NCBI RefSeq assembly: GCF_002285435.1
Contig: NZ_NSBT01000039.1
Span: forward strand, 18,717 to 82,716
DNA length: 64,000 nt
From: Actibacterium ureilyticum
GTDB taxonomy: Bacteria; Pseudomonadota; Alphaproteobacteria; Rhodobacterales; Rhodobacteraceae
Direction of reading: 5' to 3'
Shown here: one piece after another, positions 35,973 to 45,600 of the stretch
Layout of the letters: each line of letters opens with the position of its first letter
Numbering within the stretch: the first letter of the stretch is position 1
Notes under the pieces: generated by a model
The model's database searches: none
Told to the model about the DNA's origin: nothing
Seen by the model: the letters and a program-made list of their open reading frames with translations, nothing else
Program-made: the position numbers and the translations under genes

Positions 35973-37730
35973 TTATTCAGCCGCTTCGATTTCTTCACCC
36001 AATATGGGAAGCTGAATTTCGAATACAGCCCCGCCCGACCGGCCGTTACGCGCAGTCAGACGTCCGCCCAGATCGCTGACGATCCCCGACGAAATGGCCA
36101 GCCCCAGCCCGACACCGTCGCCGGGCTGCTTGGTGGTGTAGAACGGCTCGAACAGGTCATCGAGGTTGTCGATGCCGTGGCCGTTGTCGCGCACGGTAAA
36201 GGTCGCCGTTTCGCCGGCCGACAGGATCAGGTCGATCTGTGCGTCCTCGGTCAGCTTGGTGGCGTCCAGCGCGTTGCGCAGAAGGTTGATGATCACCTGT
36301 TCCAGCCGCACCTTGTCGGCCATCACCATCACCGGCTCGCGCGGCAGGGTGCGGGTGATGTCGATCTTGCGCGATTTCAGCTGCGGCTCCATCATCGACA
36401 GCGCCGACGAGATCGAGGCCTTGAAATCCAGCGGCTCGAACGCCTCGCCGCCCTTGCGGGCATAGCTTTTCAGCTGCCGCGTGATGGCGCCCATGCGTTC
36501 GATCAGGTCGTCGATCCGCTGGAAGGACGACAGCGCCTCGTCCGAGCGTTTGCGCTGCAACAGCAGCCGCGCACCGGCCAGATAGGTCTTCATCGCCGCC
36601 AACGGCTGGTTCAGCTCGTGGCTGACCGCGGCCGACATTTCGCCCAGGGCCGCCAGTTTCGAGCTTTGCGCCAGGCTCTGCTCGGCCACTTCCAGGTTCT
36701 TCTCGGCCCGCTCGCGTTCCGCGATCTCGCGCTGGAGCCGGGCGTTCAGCTGGCGCAGCTCGGCCGATTCCCGCTGGAAGAAGGCCGACCGCGACTGCGC
36801 CCGCCGCGACAGCATGTAGAAGGTCAGCGCCAGCAGGATCGCAAAGGCCATGATTTCCAGCGCCAGAACGCCGTTCACCCGCTCGCGCACCGAGTTGTAG
36901 TTGGTGAAGGAAATCAGCTTCCAGCCCTGGAACGGGATCCGCGCCTCGTTCCGCATGACGGCCTGACCGGCGATATAGGCGTCGGGCGACGTGGTCCAAT
37001 CCGAGGTCGCCGAAATCGCCCGGGTGATCGCGTTCGGCTCGGGCCGGGTGGCCAGCGCCTGGCTCAGGGTGCGGCCGCGCCAGGTGGGCTCGGTCGACAG
37101 GATGATCGTGCCTTCGCTGTTGGTGACGGTCACCGCGTCGGCGATATTGGCCCAGCTGCGTTCCAGCTTGGCCATGTCGACCTTGACCACGATCACGCCG
37201 ATCCCCTGCCGGTCGCTGGTCAGCCGCCGGGAATAGGTGAATTCGTACCCGCCATTCTCGTGCGCGCTGGTCAGGAACACGGTGTCATTGGCGCGCTGCG
37301 CCTCGACGAAGTAGGCCAGGTTGCGCTGGTTGGCGCCGATCAGGTTGCGATCGGTCGCCGCCACGACCCGCCCGCTTTGATCCAGCAGCGTCAGCGACGC
37401 GGCGCCGATCTCGTCCAGATAGGAAATCAGCCGCTGCGTGGTGACGGTGAAATCGCCGGAGTTCAACGCCCCGATCAGGGTCGGGTCCTGCGACAGCAAC
37501 AGCGGCACGACCGACGCGCGCTGCAGCTCGCTCAGCACGTTGCCGGTATACAGCGCCAGCCGCACCTCGGCGCGGTTGCGCGTCACCTCGGTGAAGCGCT
37601 GCGTCAACAGGTTGTTGGTGATCCAGACCAGCGCCACCGCGATAAAGATCAGCGCGATGACAAGCGTCCGGACACGCCACCCCAGGCTGGATTTCTTGAC
37701 CGGCGCAGCGCCGGTTTTGTCAGTCTCCAT
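35973..37730 (-). CDS. dctB: DctB-like sensor histidine kinase
   Basis: A 585-residue membrane kinase. An N-terminal helix (residues about 20-42) and a second near 295-312 flank a periplasmic double-PAS-type sensor domain of the DctB/CACHE kind. A coiled coil (residues about 325-360) follows, then a HisKA domain with the H-box SHELNQPLAAMKTYLAG, and a HATPase_c domain with N-box INLLRNALDA and DNGHGIDN. It is the partner of the downstream dctD gene. C4-dicarboxylates are the expected signal by homology only. Confidence 0.9.
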   Translation of the reverse strand: METDKTGAAPVKKSSLGWRVRTLVIALIFIAVALVWITNNLLTQRFTEVTRNRAEVRLALYTGNVLSELQRASVVPLLLSQDPTLIGALNSGDFTVTTQRLISYLDEIGAASLTLLDQSGRVVAATDRNLIGANQRNLAYFVEAQRANDTVFLTSAHENGGYEFTYSRRLTSDRQGIGVIVVKVDMAKLERSWANIADAVTVTNSEGTIILSTEPTWRGRTLSQALATRPEPNAITRAISATSDWTTSPDAYIAGQAVMRNEARIPFQGWKLISFTNYNSVRERVNGVLALEIMAFAILLALTFYMLSRRAQSRSAFFQRESAELRQLNARLQREIAERERAEKNLEVAEQSLAQSSKLAALGEMSAAVSHELNQPLAAMKTYLAGARLLLQRKRSDEALSSFQRIDDLIERMGAITRQLKSYARKGGEAFEPLDFKASISSALSMMEPQLKSRKIDITRTLPREPVMVMADKVRLEQVIINLLRNALDATKLTEDAQIDLILSAGETATFTVRDNGHGIDNLDDLFEPFYTTKQPGDGVGLGLAISSGIVSDLGGRLTARNGRSGGAVFEIQLPILGEEIEAAE

Positions 37731-37775
37731 CCGCTGACAATATTCCGAGCCCCCTAAGGGCTCAAGCGCCGCCCG

Positions 37776-38450
37776 TCACGCAATCGCCATCGCATCCAGC
37801 AATGAGCGGAAAACCACCGCCCCATCGGTGTTGCCATGGGCGGTTTCCAGCGCACGTTCGGGATGCGGCATCAGCCCCAGAACCCGGCGGTTTTCCGACA
37901 GGATCCCGGCGATGTCGTCCCGCGATCCGTTGGGATTGTCGACATAGCGGAAGGCGACGCGATCCTCGGCATTCAGCCGCGCGATCATGTCGTCATCGGC
38001 GAAATAATTGCCGTCGTGATGTGCCACGGGATAGGTCACGACCTGTCCCTTGCCATAGCCCGAGGTGAAGCCGCTATCGGTGGTTTCCACCGTCAGCGCA
38101 ACGGGTTTGCAGACGAATTTCAGGTTCGCATTGCGCATCAGTGCGCCCGGCAGCAGCCCGGTTTCGGTCAGCACCTGAAACCCGTTGCAGACCCCCAGCA
38201 CATAGCCGCCCCGTTTCGCGAAATCGACGATGGCGCGGGCAATCGGGGATTGCGCGGCAATCGCGCCGCAACGCAGGTAATCGCCGAACGAGAACCCCCC
38301 CGGCACCGCCACGATGTCCAGCCCGTCGGGCAGATCGTGATCCTTGTGCCAGACGGTTTCGACCTGGCCGTTGCCGGCCACCTGTTTCAGCGCCACCGCC
38401 ATGTCGCGGTCGCAGTTCGATCCGGGAAACTGGATGACCGCCGCACGCAT
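37776..38450 (-). CDS. purQ: Phosphoribosylformylglycinamidine synthase subunit PurQ
   Basis: A 224-residue class I glutamine amidotransferase that supplies ammonia to PurL in purine synthesis. The nucleophile Cys is in [17 protein letters not shown] and the His/Glu pair in [10 protein letters not shown]. The N-terminus [16 protein letters not shown] is typical. The ATG at 38450 shares one base with the purS stop (TGATG), so the two are translated together. A short hairpin (37747-37763) lies between purQ and the kinase gene downstream. Confidence 0.95.
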   Translation of the reverse strand: MRAAVIQFPGSNCDRDMAVALKQVAGNGQVETVWHKDHDLPDGLDIVAVPGGFSFGDYLRCGAIAAQSPIARAIVDFAKRGGYVLGVCNGFQVLTETGLLPGALMRNANLKFVCKPVALTVETTDSGFTSGYGKGQVVTYPVAHHDGNYFADDDMIARLNAEDRVAFRYVDNPNGSRDDIAGILSENRRVLGLMPHPERALETAHGNTDGAVVFRSLLDAMAIA

Positions 38451-38680
38451 CAGGCGATCTCCACGTCGTAGCGTTCGATCACGGTGTTGGCGAGCAGCTT
38501 CTCGCACATCTCCTTGACCGCTTCCTCGCTGGTGCCCTCGGCCAGGTCCAGCTCGATCACCTTGCCCTGGCGGACCCCTTCGACGCCGCCAAAGCCCAGC
38601 GTGCCAAGCGCGTGGCGCACGGCCTCGCCCTGGGGATCCAGAACGCCGTCTTTCAGCATGACATAAACGCGGGCTTTCAT
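38450..38680 (-). CDS. purS: Phosphoribosylformylglycinamidine synthase subunit PurS
   Basis: A 76-residue small subunit that joins PurL and PurQ into the FGAM synthase complex. It starts [20 protein letters not shown] and contains [18 protein letters not shown], both typical. The ATG at 38680 is preceded by GGGACC; a longer frame is a shadow of purC. It sits 14 bases after purC and one base overlaps purQ. purL is not in the window. Confidence 0.95.
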   Translation of the reverse strand: MKARVYVMLKDGVLDPQGEAVRHALGTLGFGGVEGVRQGKVIELDLAEGTSEEAVKEMCEKLLANTVIERYDVEIA

Positions 38681-38694
38681 CGGTCGGGTCCCTT

Positions 38695-39456
38695 TCAGTT
38701 GATCAGCGTGGGCTTGGTGGCGTGGGTGACGTTGCTGGGCATCACGCCCAGACGGCGGGCGACCTCGGTATAGGCGTCGGTCAGATTGCCCAGATCGCGG
38801 CGGAACACGTCCTTGTCCAGTTTCTGGCCGGTCTTGATGTCCCACAGGCGGCAGCTGTCGGGGCTGATCTCGTCAGCCACCACAAGGCGCATGAAATCGC
38901 CTTCCCAGATGCGGCCGATCTCGATCTTGAAATCCACCAGCTTGATGCCGACGCCATACATCACACCGGACATATAGTCGTTCACACGCAGCGCCAGCGC
39001 CACGATGTCGTCCAGATCCTGCTGGCTGGCCCAGCCAAAGGCGATGATGTATTCCTCGGGCACCAGCGGGTCGCCCAGGGCATCGTCCTTGTAGCTGAAT
39101 TCGATGATCGGACGCGGCAGCGGCGTTCCCTCTTCCAGGCCCAGGCGCTTGGCCATCGACCCGGCGGCAAAGTTCCGCACGATCACTTCCAGCGGAATGA
39201 TCTCGACCGATTTGATCAGCTGTTCGCGCATGTTGATGCGCTTGATGAAATGGGTGGGCACACCGATCTGGTTCAGCCCGTTCATGAAGAATTCGCTCAG
39301 GCGGTTGTTCAACACGCCCTTCCCTTCGATCGTCGCCTTTTTCTCGGCGTTGAACGCGGTTGCGTCATCCTTGAAATACTGGACCAGCGTTCCGGGTTCG
39401 GGGCCTTCGTACAGGATCTTGGCCTTGCCCTCATAGAGCTTCTTGCGGCGCGCCAT
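38695..39456 (-). CDS. purC: Phosphoribosylaminoimidazole-succinocarboxamide synthase PurC
   Basis: A 253-residue SAICAR synthase joining aspartate to CAIR in purine synthesis. The N-terminus [18 protein letters not shown] is the family ATP-binding start. [18 protein letters not shown] and [11 protein letters not shown] are the conserved substrate segments. Length is standard for bacterial PurC. It heads the purC-purS-purQ operon. The gap upstream to 39585 shows no gene. Confidence 0.96.
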   Translation of the reverse strand: MARRKKLYEGKAKILYEGPEPGTLVQYFKDDATAFNAEKKATIEGKGVLNNRLSEFFMNGLNQIGVPTHFIKRINMREQLIKSVEIIPLEVIVRNFAAGSMAKRLGLEEGTPLPRPIIEFSYKDDALGDPLVPEEYIIAFGWASQQDLDDIVALALRVNDYMSGVMYGVGIKLVDFKIEIGRIWEGDFMRLVVADEISPDSCRLWDIKTGQKLDKDVFRRDLGNLTDAYTEVARRLGVMPSNVTHATKPTLIN

Positions 39457-39585
39457 GGGCTCTCCAAATTGGGAATCGGCCGGGAATCAGCTGCCCCAGC
39501 CTCGTGCGCCGGTACTTAGGCCATGCGGGCCAAAGGGGCAAGCTGCGCGGCATTTGCGTACCGCACAGCCATCGGGTCTGCCCAA

Positions 39586-40569
39586 TTACGCGCCGCCCGA
39601 TCCCGGGCCGCGCCCGGTTCGGGACGCGCGCAAAAGCTGTTTCAGGTGATCGGGGCGCGGCTGGATCCGGTTGTCATGGCCTTCGGGGGCCGGCCGGCTC
39701 TGGCGTTCGCCGAAAAGCGCCATCTCGTCCAGGCGGCAGCTTTTGTCCAGCAGCACCCAGGTGTCGGTCTGCGCGCGCGGACCTTCGGGCAGGAAACGCA
39801 TCCGCGCCCGGGCCGGTTCGTCCTCGACCCCGAAGGTGTTGCCGTCGCCGAAGCTGTTGCCGCTGACCACCTGCAGCCACACCGCCCCCATCGCCAGCCC
39901 CGCGACATCGCCCGCCGGGATGCGGGCCTGCGGCACCAGGATCTCGCGGCCGTTGAACGCCGCCATCCCGATCGTGTTGCACGTCACCGGCGGCGGGCCG
40001 TCATCATCGGCGCCATAGCGGGTCAGCGGAAAGCTGATCCAGTGTTCGATGGGAAAATCGTCCGCCAGCGCCTTGTCCGCCGCCGCGACCCATTGGGACG
40101 GGGCCACGATACCGTCGCTGTTGGACAGATAAACCGCCGTGCAGATGGGCAGCTTGGCGAAAAGCGCCGCGAAACAGGTCATGCGCCGGGCGGCCCGGAA
40201 CCGGTCCACCAGGTCGGGACCCGCCGAGCCCGCGCTGATCGACAGGTAGCTGCGATGGTCTGCCACCGCCTGTTGCGCGCCGGGAAACAGCAGGCTCTTG
40301 TCATAGTCGAAAGCCACCGAACAGCGCCCTGCCCCGGCAATCAGGCTGAGCCGCACCCCGTCGCCCCAGACCAGGCTGGTGCCCGCATTGGTGTCGAACG
40401 GGCCCGACGGCCCGGGAAAGGCCGGGTCGGGCCAGTCGAGCGTGGGGAAATCCTCGCGCAGGGCCGCCAGGATCTCGGCCACGTCGGCTTGCAGCGGCTC
40501 GTTCAGCAGCACATAGCAGGTGAAATCCTCGTTCACCCGCCGGTCGCTGTACCGTTCGGCCGCCGCCAT
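39586..40569 (-). CDS. DUF4261 domain protein
   Basis: A 327-residue protein of unknown function. A DUF4261-like C-terminal region (residues about 200-260) is suggested by VTCNTIGMAAFNGREILVPQ and GLAMGAVWLQVVSGNSFGDG. The N-terminal half includes FTCYVLLNEPLQADVAEIL. The last 25 residues are basic and glycine-rich. There is no membrane segment or signal peptide. It follows a TerB-like gene by one base, so the pair is co-expressed. I cannot assign a reaction; the family call is tentative. Confidence 0.6.
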   Translation of the reverse strand: MAAAERYSDRRVNEDFTCYVLLNEPLQADVAEILAALREDFPTLDWPDPAFPGPSGPFDTNAGTSLVWGDGVRLSLIAGAGRCSVAFDYDKSLLFPGAQQAVADHRSYLSISAGSAGPDLVDRFRAARRMTCFAALFAKLPICTAVYLSNSDGIVAPSQWVAAADKALADDFPIEHWISFPLTRYGADDDGPPPVTCNTIGMAAFNGREILVPQARIPAGDVAGLAMGAVWLQVVSGNSFGDGNTFGVEDEPARARMRFLPEGPRAQTDTWVLLDKSCRLDEMALFGERQSRPAPEGHDNRIQPRPDHLKQLLRASRTGRGPGSGGA

Positions 40570-40570
40570 G

Positions 40571-41029
40571 TCAGACGCCCGCGTGGCGCTGCATCATCAC
40601 GACCACATCGAAGATCTTCTGGAACACCTCGGGCGGCACGTCCAGACGCTGTGCGGTGCCGATGATGGCGGTCTTCTCGCCCTCGTCAAGAACGCCGTCG
40701 GCCAGGGTCACGCGAATGGCAAAGCACAGCGCCGTTTCGCGCAGCTTCGGCGACAGCGCCTGTGCGCTTGCGTCGATGGCCGCGGCGGCGCCCTTGGTCT
40801 TCAGCTCATCCAGGGCCTCGTGGATCGCCTTCTTGGTCTGATCGGCCCCGATGGCCAGAAAGATCGGGCTGAACGCGCACATGTTCTGGATCTGGATCAG
40901 TTCGGCGTCATCCACCGACCCGTCGGCCACCATGGCCAGAACCGCCGGCGTGATCACCGCCTTGGCGGTCGCGTAAGCTTCGGAACCCTGCGCGCCACCG
41001 CCGCTGCGTAACTTCGAAAAAAGACCCAT
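40571..41029 (-). CDS. TerB-like tellurite resistance/stress protein
   Basis: A 152-residue protein of the TerB superfamily. The helical domain has two acidic pairs of the TerB type, MVADGSVDDAELIQIQNM and VTLADGVLDEGEKTAIIG, thought to bind metal ions. The N-terminus is short and glycine-rich. The ATG at 41029 has AGGAG ten bases before it; the frame stays open to 41350 but that part is a shadow. It is divergent from the DUF1476 gene and one base from the DUF4261 gene. A role in metal or envelope stress is inferred from the family. Confidence 0.75.
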   Translation of the reverse strand: MGLFSKLRSGGGAQGSEAYATAKAVITPAVLAMVADGSVDDAELIQIQNMCAFSPIFLAIGADQTKKAIHEALDELKTKGAAAAIDASAQALSPKLRETALCFAIRVTLADGVLDEGEKTAIIGTAQRLDVPPEVFQKIFDVVVMMQRHAGV

Positions 41030-41222
41030 CTCAACACTCCTTTGGGAAAACCGTGCGGGCACGCTGACCCCGAACCGCGTCGAAACTGTGTCACGGTGGC
41101 GAAATGACTGTGGCAATCCCCGAAACAGTCCCGACGGCAGGGTGGCCAAATCTCTCCTTGCAGCACAGGGCGCGGACGGGCATATCAGTGAAGAACGCGA
41201 AAAGTGACCCGACGAGGACGAC

Positions 41223-41537
41223 ATGACCACTTTCGACGAACGCGAAAACGCATTCGAGAACAAGTTTGCCCATGACGAAGAGATGAAGTTCAAGGCCCAG
41301 GCCCGCGCCAACAAGCTGCTTGGCCTGTGGGCGGCCGGCCTGATGGGCAAGACCGGTGACGACGCGGCCGCCTATGCCGCCGAAGTCATCAAATCGGATT
41401 TCGAGGAAGCCGGCCACGAGGACGTCTTCCGCAAGGTGTCGGCCGATCTGGGCGAGCTGGCCGATGAAACCACCATCCGCACCAAGATGGTCGAGCTTCT
41501 GGCCGAGGCCAAGCAACAGCTGGTAAACGAGGTCTGA
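41223..41537 (+). CDS. DUF1476 / F1-ATPase zeta-type inhibitor subunit
   Basis: A 104-residue helical protein: TTFDERENAFENKFAHDEEM, then RANKLLGLWAAGLMG and FEEAGHEDVFRKVSADLG. It matches DUF1476, the family of the zeta subunit that blocks ATP hydrolysis by the Paracoccus denitrificans ATP synthase. It should bind F1 through its N-terminal helix. It is a single-gene transcript with its own terminator, divergent from the TerB-like gene. Length is normal. Confidence 0.88.
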   Translation: MTTFDERENAFENKFAHDEEMKFKAQARANKLLGLWAAGLMGKTGDDAAAYAAEVIKSDFEEAGHEDVFRKVSADLGELADETTIRTKMVELLAEAKQQLVNEV

Positions 41538-41564
41538 ACAGACCCCCACCCTGATGCCGAATGC

Positions 41565-41589
41565 GCGCGCCCTGCGGGGCGCGCTTTTT
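41565..41589 (+). terminator. Intrinsic terminator after the DUF1476 gene
   Basis: GCGCGCCC (41565-41572) pairs with GGGCGCGC (41577-41584) around a four-base loop, followed by TTTTT (41585-41589). It sits 28 bases after the stop. Confidence 0.9.
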
Positions 41590-41630
41590 CATGTGTGGCG
41601 CGGGGGGCGGCGGCGCCTAGGGTCAGGACC

Positions 41631-42668
41631 CTAGCAGATCCGCGGCAACTGCTCACCCACCAGCATGTCGACGATGCGGGCGCCGCCGAACAGCGTGCGC
41701 ATGCTGACCCGTCCCGCGGGCCCTTCGATCACCTGTCCGATCACCGTGGCGGCCTGTCCTTCGGGGCGCGCGCGCATCGCCGCCAGCGCGGCGTCGGCCT
41801 GATCTGCGGGCACGAACAGCGCCAGCGTTCCCTCGTTGGCCAGGTAAAGCGGGTCCAGGCCCAGGATCTCGCACGTGCCCTTGACCTCGGGGCGCAGCGG
41901 CAGCGCGGTCTCGTCGATCTCGATCCCCACACCGGCGGCCTCGGCGACCTCGTTCAGGACCGATGCCACCCCGCCGCGTGTCGCGTCGCGCGACGCGCGC
42001 ATGCCCGGGGCGGCGGCCAGCACGGCCTCCATCAGGTGGCCCAGCCCGGCGCAATCGGAGCGGATCGGCGCCGACAGCGCCATATCGCCCCGCGCCGCCA
42101 GGATCGCCGCGCCGTGATCGCCCAGCATCCCGTTGACCAGCACCAGATCGCCCGGGCGCACGCGGTCGGCGGCCAGATGCCGGTCGGGCGGGATGACGCC
42201 CACGCCCGACGTGGTCACGAACAGCGTATCGGCCATCCCGCGCCCGACCACCTTGGTGTCGCCGGTCACGATGCGCACGCCCGCCTTGTCGGCCTCGGCC
42301 CGCATCGAGGCGACGACCCGGCGCAGAAGCGCGATCTCGGTCCCCTCTTCGATGATGAAGGCCGCCGACAGCCACAACGGCCGCGCCCCGCCCACGGCCA
42401 GGTCATTGACCGTGCCGCAGACCGCGATCTTGCCGATATCGCCGCCGGGAAACTCCACCGGATCGACGACGAACCCGTCGGTGGTAAAGGCCAGCCTTGC
42501 GCCCGGCACCTGAAGCGCCGCGTCCATCAGCCGGGCCTGATCCTCGGTCCCGTCGGGTTCGAACACGGCGGTGAAAACGCTGTCGATCAGTTCGCGCATC
42601 GCCTTGCCGCCGCCGCCATGGGACAGGGTCACGCGGGTGTCGCGCATGGGCGGTGTCATCGCATTCAT
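41631..42668 (-). CDS. hypE: Hydrogenase maturation protein HypE
   Basis: A 345-residue PurM-like enzyme that dehydrates the carbamoyl group on its C-terminal cysteine to give the cyanide ligand of the [NiFe] centre. It ends LPRIC, with the thiocyanate-forming Cys last. The N-terminal LSHGGGGKAMRELID and GDTKVVGRG are the ATP-binding segments. It ends the large hup-hyp run. The ATG is nine bases after hypD with a GGGGG-rich ribosome site. Confidence 0.96.
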   Translation of the reverse strand: MNAMTPPMRDTRVTLSHGGGGKAMRELIDSVFTAVFEPDGTEDQARLMDAALQVPGARLAFTTDGFVVDPVEFPGGDIGKIAVCGTVNDLAVGGARPLWLSAAFIIEEGTEIALLRRVVASMRAEADKAGVRIVTGDTKVVGRGMADTLFVTTSGVGVIPPDRHLAADRVRPGDLVLVNGMLGDHGAAILAARGDMALSAPIRSDCAGLGHLMEAVLAAAPGMRASRDATRGGVASVLNEVAEAAGVGIEIDETALPLRPEVKGTCEILGLDPLYLANEGTLALFVPADQADAALAAMRARPEGQAATVIGQVIEGPAGRVSMRTLFGGARIVDMLVGEQLPRIC

Positions 42669-42677
42669 CGCCGCCCC

Positions 42678-43820
42678 CTATTCCGCCGCCGTGGCCGCGC
42701 GCGCGCCGCCATATTGGTAATAGGCCGCACAGGCCCCCTCGGAGCTGACCATCAGCGCCCCCAGCGGCATTTCCGGCGTGCAGCCGGTGCCGAAATTCGG
42801 ACACTCCACCGGTTTCATCCGGCCCGTCATCACCGCGCCACAGGCACAGCCCTCGGGCTCGGCCACCGCGCGCGGCCCCGCGCCATAGCCGATGCCGAAT
42901 TTCTCTTCGGCGTCAAACGCGGCGTATCGGCCCCGGATCCGAAGCCCGCTGGCGTCGATCTCGCCCAGACCGCGCCATTCGAAACTGGGCCGTTCCTCGT
43001 AGACATCGGCAATCGCGGCCAGCGAGACCGGGTTGCCATGTTCGGGCACCACGCGGGCATATTGGTTTTCGATCTCGGCCCGGCCATCGCGGATCTGTTC
43101 CAGCACCATCAGGACCGATTGCAACAGATCCAGCGGCTCGAACCCCGCCACAACCAGCGGCTTGCCATAGGTTTCGGCAATGAAATCATAAGGGTGCACG
43201 CCGATCACCATCGACACATGCCCCGGCCCCACGAACCCGTCCAGCGTCATGTGCGGATCGTCCAGCAGCGCCCGGATCGGCGGCGGCACGGTGATGTGGT
43301 TGCAAAAGACGCTGAAATTCTCCAGCCCCTCGGCGGCGGCCTGCTGGATCGACAGCGCGGTCGAGGGCGTGGTCGTTTCGAACCCCAGCCCGAAGAACAC
43401 CACCTGTCGGTCAGGGTTGCGGCGGGCGATTTCCAGCGCGTCCAGCGGCGAATAGACCATGCGGATATCCGCCCCGTCGGCCTTGGCCTGCAACAGCGAC
43501 TTGCGCGTGCCGGGCACCCGCATCGCATCGCCGAAAGTGGTAAAGATCACGCCCGGCTGTTCGGCCAGTTCGACGCATTCATCCACCCGGCTCATCGGCA
43601 GCACGCAGACCGGACAGCCCGGCCCGTGGATGAATTCGATCCCCGGCGGCGTCAGCTTGTCCAGCCCATAGCGAAAGATCGCATGGGTGTGCCCGCCGCA
43701 GATCTCCATGATCGACACTGGCCGTTCCGCCGTGGCGCCGATCTGGTCGACCACGACCGCGATCCGGTCCAGCAGGGCGCGCGCCGCCTTGGGGTCGCGG
43801 AATTCGTCAGCGTATTTCAT
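42678..43820 (-). CDS. hypD: Hydrogenase maturation protein HypD
   Basis: A 380-residue iron-sulfur scaffold protein that, with HypC, assembles the Fe(CN)2CO unit. CGGHTHAIFRYG and GPGCPVCVLP hold the conserved active cysteines, and GFEPLDLLQ is the central motif. The C-terminal [4Fe-4S] region has EGCACGAVMTGRMKP and CPNFGTGCTPEMPLGA. The ATG at 43820 overlaps the hypC stop (ATGA). Length is normal (E. coli 373). Confidence 0.97.
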   Translation of the reverse strand: MKYADEFRDPKAARALLDRIAVVVDQIGATAERPVSIMEICGGHTHAIFRYGLDKLTPPGIEFIHGPGCPVCVLPMSRVDECVELAEQPGVIFTTFGDAMRVPGTRKSLLQAKADGADIRMVYSPLDALEIARRNPDRQVVFFGLGFETTTPSTALSIQQAAAEGLENFSVFCNHITVPPPIRALLDDPHMTLDGFVGPGHVSMVIGVHPYDFIAETYGKPLVVAGFEPLDLLQSVLMVLEQIRDGRAEIENQYARVVPEHGNPVSLAAIADVYEERPSFEWRGLGEIDASGLRIRGRYAAFDAEEKFGIGYGAGPRAVAEPEGCACGAVMTGRMKPVECPNFGTGCTPEMPLGALMVSSEGACAAYYQYGGARAATAAE

Positions 43821-44107
43821 GACCGTCCCTCCAATGCCGCGTCGCCCGCCGCCATCGCCTCGAGCGTTTCCTGCGCCTCGCCCAGACCGCGCAGGGCTTC
43901 CAGCGTCTTGGCGGCCTCGTCCTCGTCGATCTCGCTCATGGCGAAGCCCACATGGATCAGCGCCCATTTGCCGATCAGCCCGGCCAGCGGCCCCTGGGCG
44001 ATGCAGGCCACGTTGACCTCGCGCCGCACGCCCGACACCTCGGCCATGGCCATCATGCGCGGCGCATCGGTGATCTCGACAATCTGTCCGGGGATTCCCA
44101 GGCACAT
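43817..44107 (-). CDS. hypC: Hydrogenase maturation chaperone HypC
   Basis: A 96-residue chaperone that carries iron with HypD and docks on the large-subunit precursor. The essential N-terminal cysteine is in MCLGIPGQIVEI, exposed after Met removal. GKWALIHVGFAMSEIDE is the second family block. The ATG at 44107 has GAGGAGG nine bases before it, inside the end of hupR. It is a paralogue of hupF in the same cluster. Confidence 0.96.
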   Translation of the reverse strand: MCLGIPGQIVEITDAPRMMAMAEVSGVRREVNVACIAQGPLAGLIGKWALIHVGFAMSEIDEDEAAKTLEALRGLGEAQETLEAMAAGDAALEGRS

Positions 44108-44109
44108 GT

Positions 44110-45597
44110 TCAGTCCTCCTCCTCGCGGTCCGACACGGCGGTCTTGCCGGGTTCGGATATCCCATAGCGTTCGATCTTGGCCCGCAGGCCCACCCGGCTG
44201 AGGCCCAGCTCTGCCGCCGCCCGGCTCTTGTTCCATTTCAGCCGGGTCAGGGTCTCGCGCAGGATGCGCATCTCGATCTGTTCGACCCGCTCTTTCAGCG
44301 TCCCCTCGGACACCAGCACGCTGTCGACCGACCGGTCGGCCTCGGCCGTGTCGGGGCTGGCCTGCAGGATATGGCGGCTGATCAGCTCCGGTCCCAGAAC
44401 GCTGTCCTGCGAAAAGATCAGCATCCGCACCATCTCGTTTTCCAGCTCGCGCAGGTTGCCCGGCCAGTCATAGCGTTCGATGAACCGCAGCGCGTCGTCC
44501 GACAGCCCATGTACCGGCTTGCCGTGCCGGTCGGCGGCCGCAAACAGCAGATGCTGCGACAGGATCGACAGATCCTCGACCCTGGCACGCAGCGGCGGCA
44601 CCGAAAGCGTTGTCTGGCCAAGCGCATAGAACAGATCGGCGCGGAACCGCCCCTCGGCCACCGCCGTGCCCAGCGGGCGATCCGTGCCGCCCAGCAGGCG
44701 CACGTCGCTGCGCTCCATCTCGGGGCTGCCCAGCGGGCGAAACGTGCCCGCCGTGGCGAAACGCGCCAGCCGCCGCTGCATGTCCTGCGACAGCTCCGAC
44801 ACCCCGCGCAGGTACAGCGTGCCGCCATCGGCCTTGCGCAACAGACCGGTTTTCTGTGTCTGCCGCCCGGGCATCGCTCCGCGCCGTGCGCCGAAAAGCT
44901 CGACTTCGAGGATATCGTCATCGACCCCGGCGCAATTCACTTCGAAGAACGGCCGGTCGGACCGCAACGAGCTGTAATGGATCGCCCGTGCCAGCGCCGC
45001 CTTGTCGGTGCCCGGCTCGCCGGTGATCAGGACCGGCACATCGAAGCTGGCGAATTGCCGGGCCTGGGCGATCACGCCATTCATCGGCGAATTCGGCGCC
45101 CGCAGCACGTTTTCGAATCCCAACCCCTCGCGCAGGGCTTTACGTTGTTCCTCAACTTTGCTTTCCAAGCTGCGGGAAAGAAAGCGCATTTCCAGCGCCA
45201 TGCGGTCATGTTCGCGGGTCAAACGGAACAGATCGGCGGCGTTCTTGGCGCTCATCACCAGATGGTCGGGATGCCAGGGCTTGGTCAGGAACTGATAGAT
45301 CCCGGCATCGTTGATCGCGGCAATGATGTCATTGGTTTCGGTATAGCCGGTGATGATGATCCGCACGATATCGGGCCAGCGCTCGCGCACCTCGGTCAGA
45401 AAGGCGACCCCCGATTTCCCCGGCATCCGCTGGTCGCAGAAGATGACCTGCACGAACTGTTCTTCCAGCAGGCGCATCGCCTCGTCGGCGCTGGCGGCGG
45501 TCAGACAATCGAAATCATCCTCCAGCGCCATGCGCATCGACGCCAGCGAGTGGTGTTCGTCATCGACCAGCAGGATCGTGGGCAGGGCCGTGCTCAT
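44110..45597 (-). CDS. hupR: Hydrogenase regulator HupR (NtrC family, degraded AAA+ domain)
   Basis: A 495-residue regulator of hydrogenase gene transcription. The receiver domain has Asp55 in FCDQRMPG. The central AAA+ domain is present but its motifs are altered. Walker A is [16 protein letters not shown] is replaced by RGAMPGR, and the Walker B acidic pair is lost in GGTLYLRGV. The C-terminal Fis-type helix-turn-helix is [20 protein letters not shown]. HupR of Rhodobacter capsulatus is known to work without ATP hydrolysis, using sigma-70 RNA polymerase, and to activate when not phosphorylated by HupT. This sequence fits that. It sits between hypB and hypC, as in R. capsulatus. Confidence 0.93.
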   Translation of the reverse strand: MSTALPTILLVDDEHHSLASMRMALEDDFDCLTAASADEAMRLLEEQFVQVIFCDQRMPGKSGVAFLTEVRERWPDIVRIIITGYTETNDIIAAINDAGIYQFLTKPWHPDHLVMSAKNAADLFRLTREHDRMALEMRFLSRSLESKVEEQRKALREGLGFENVLRAPNSPMNGVIAQARQFASFDVPVLITGEPGTDKAALARAIHYSSLRSDRPFFEVNCAGVDDDILEVELFGARRGAMPGRQTQKTGLLRKADGGTLYLRGVSELSQDMQRRLARFATAGTFRPLGSPEMERSDVRLLGGTDRPLGTAVAEGRFRADLFYALGQTTLSVPPLRARVEDLSILSQHLLFAAADRHGKPVHGLSDDALRFIERYDWPGNLRELENEMVRMLIFSQDSVLGPELISRHILQASPDTAEADRSVDSVLVSEGTLKERVEQIEMRILRETLTRLKWNKSRAAAELGLSRVGLRAKIERYGISEPGKTAVSDREEED

Positions 45598-45600
45598 GGT

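Noticed and set aside
37747..37763. GAGCCC hairpin between purQ and dctB as a terminator
   Set aside because: The stem is only six bases and is followed by GGAATATTG rather than a T-run; kept only as a remark.
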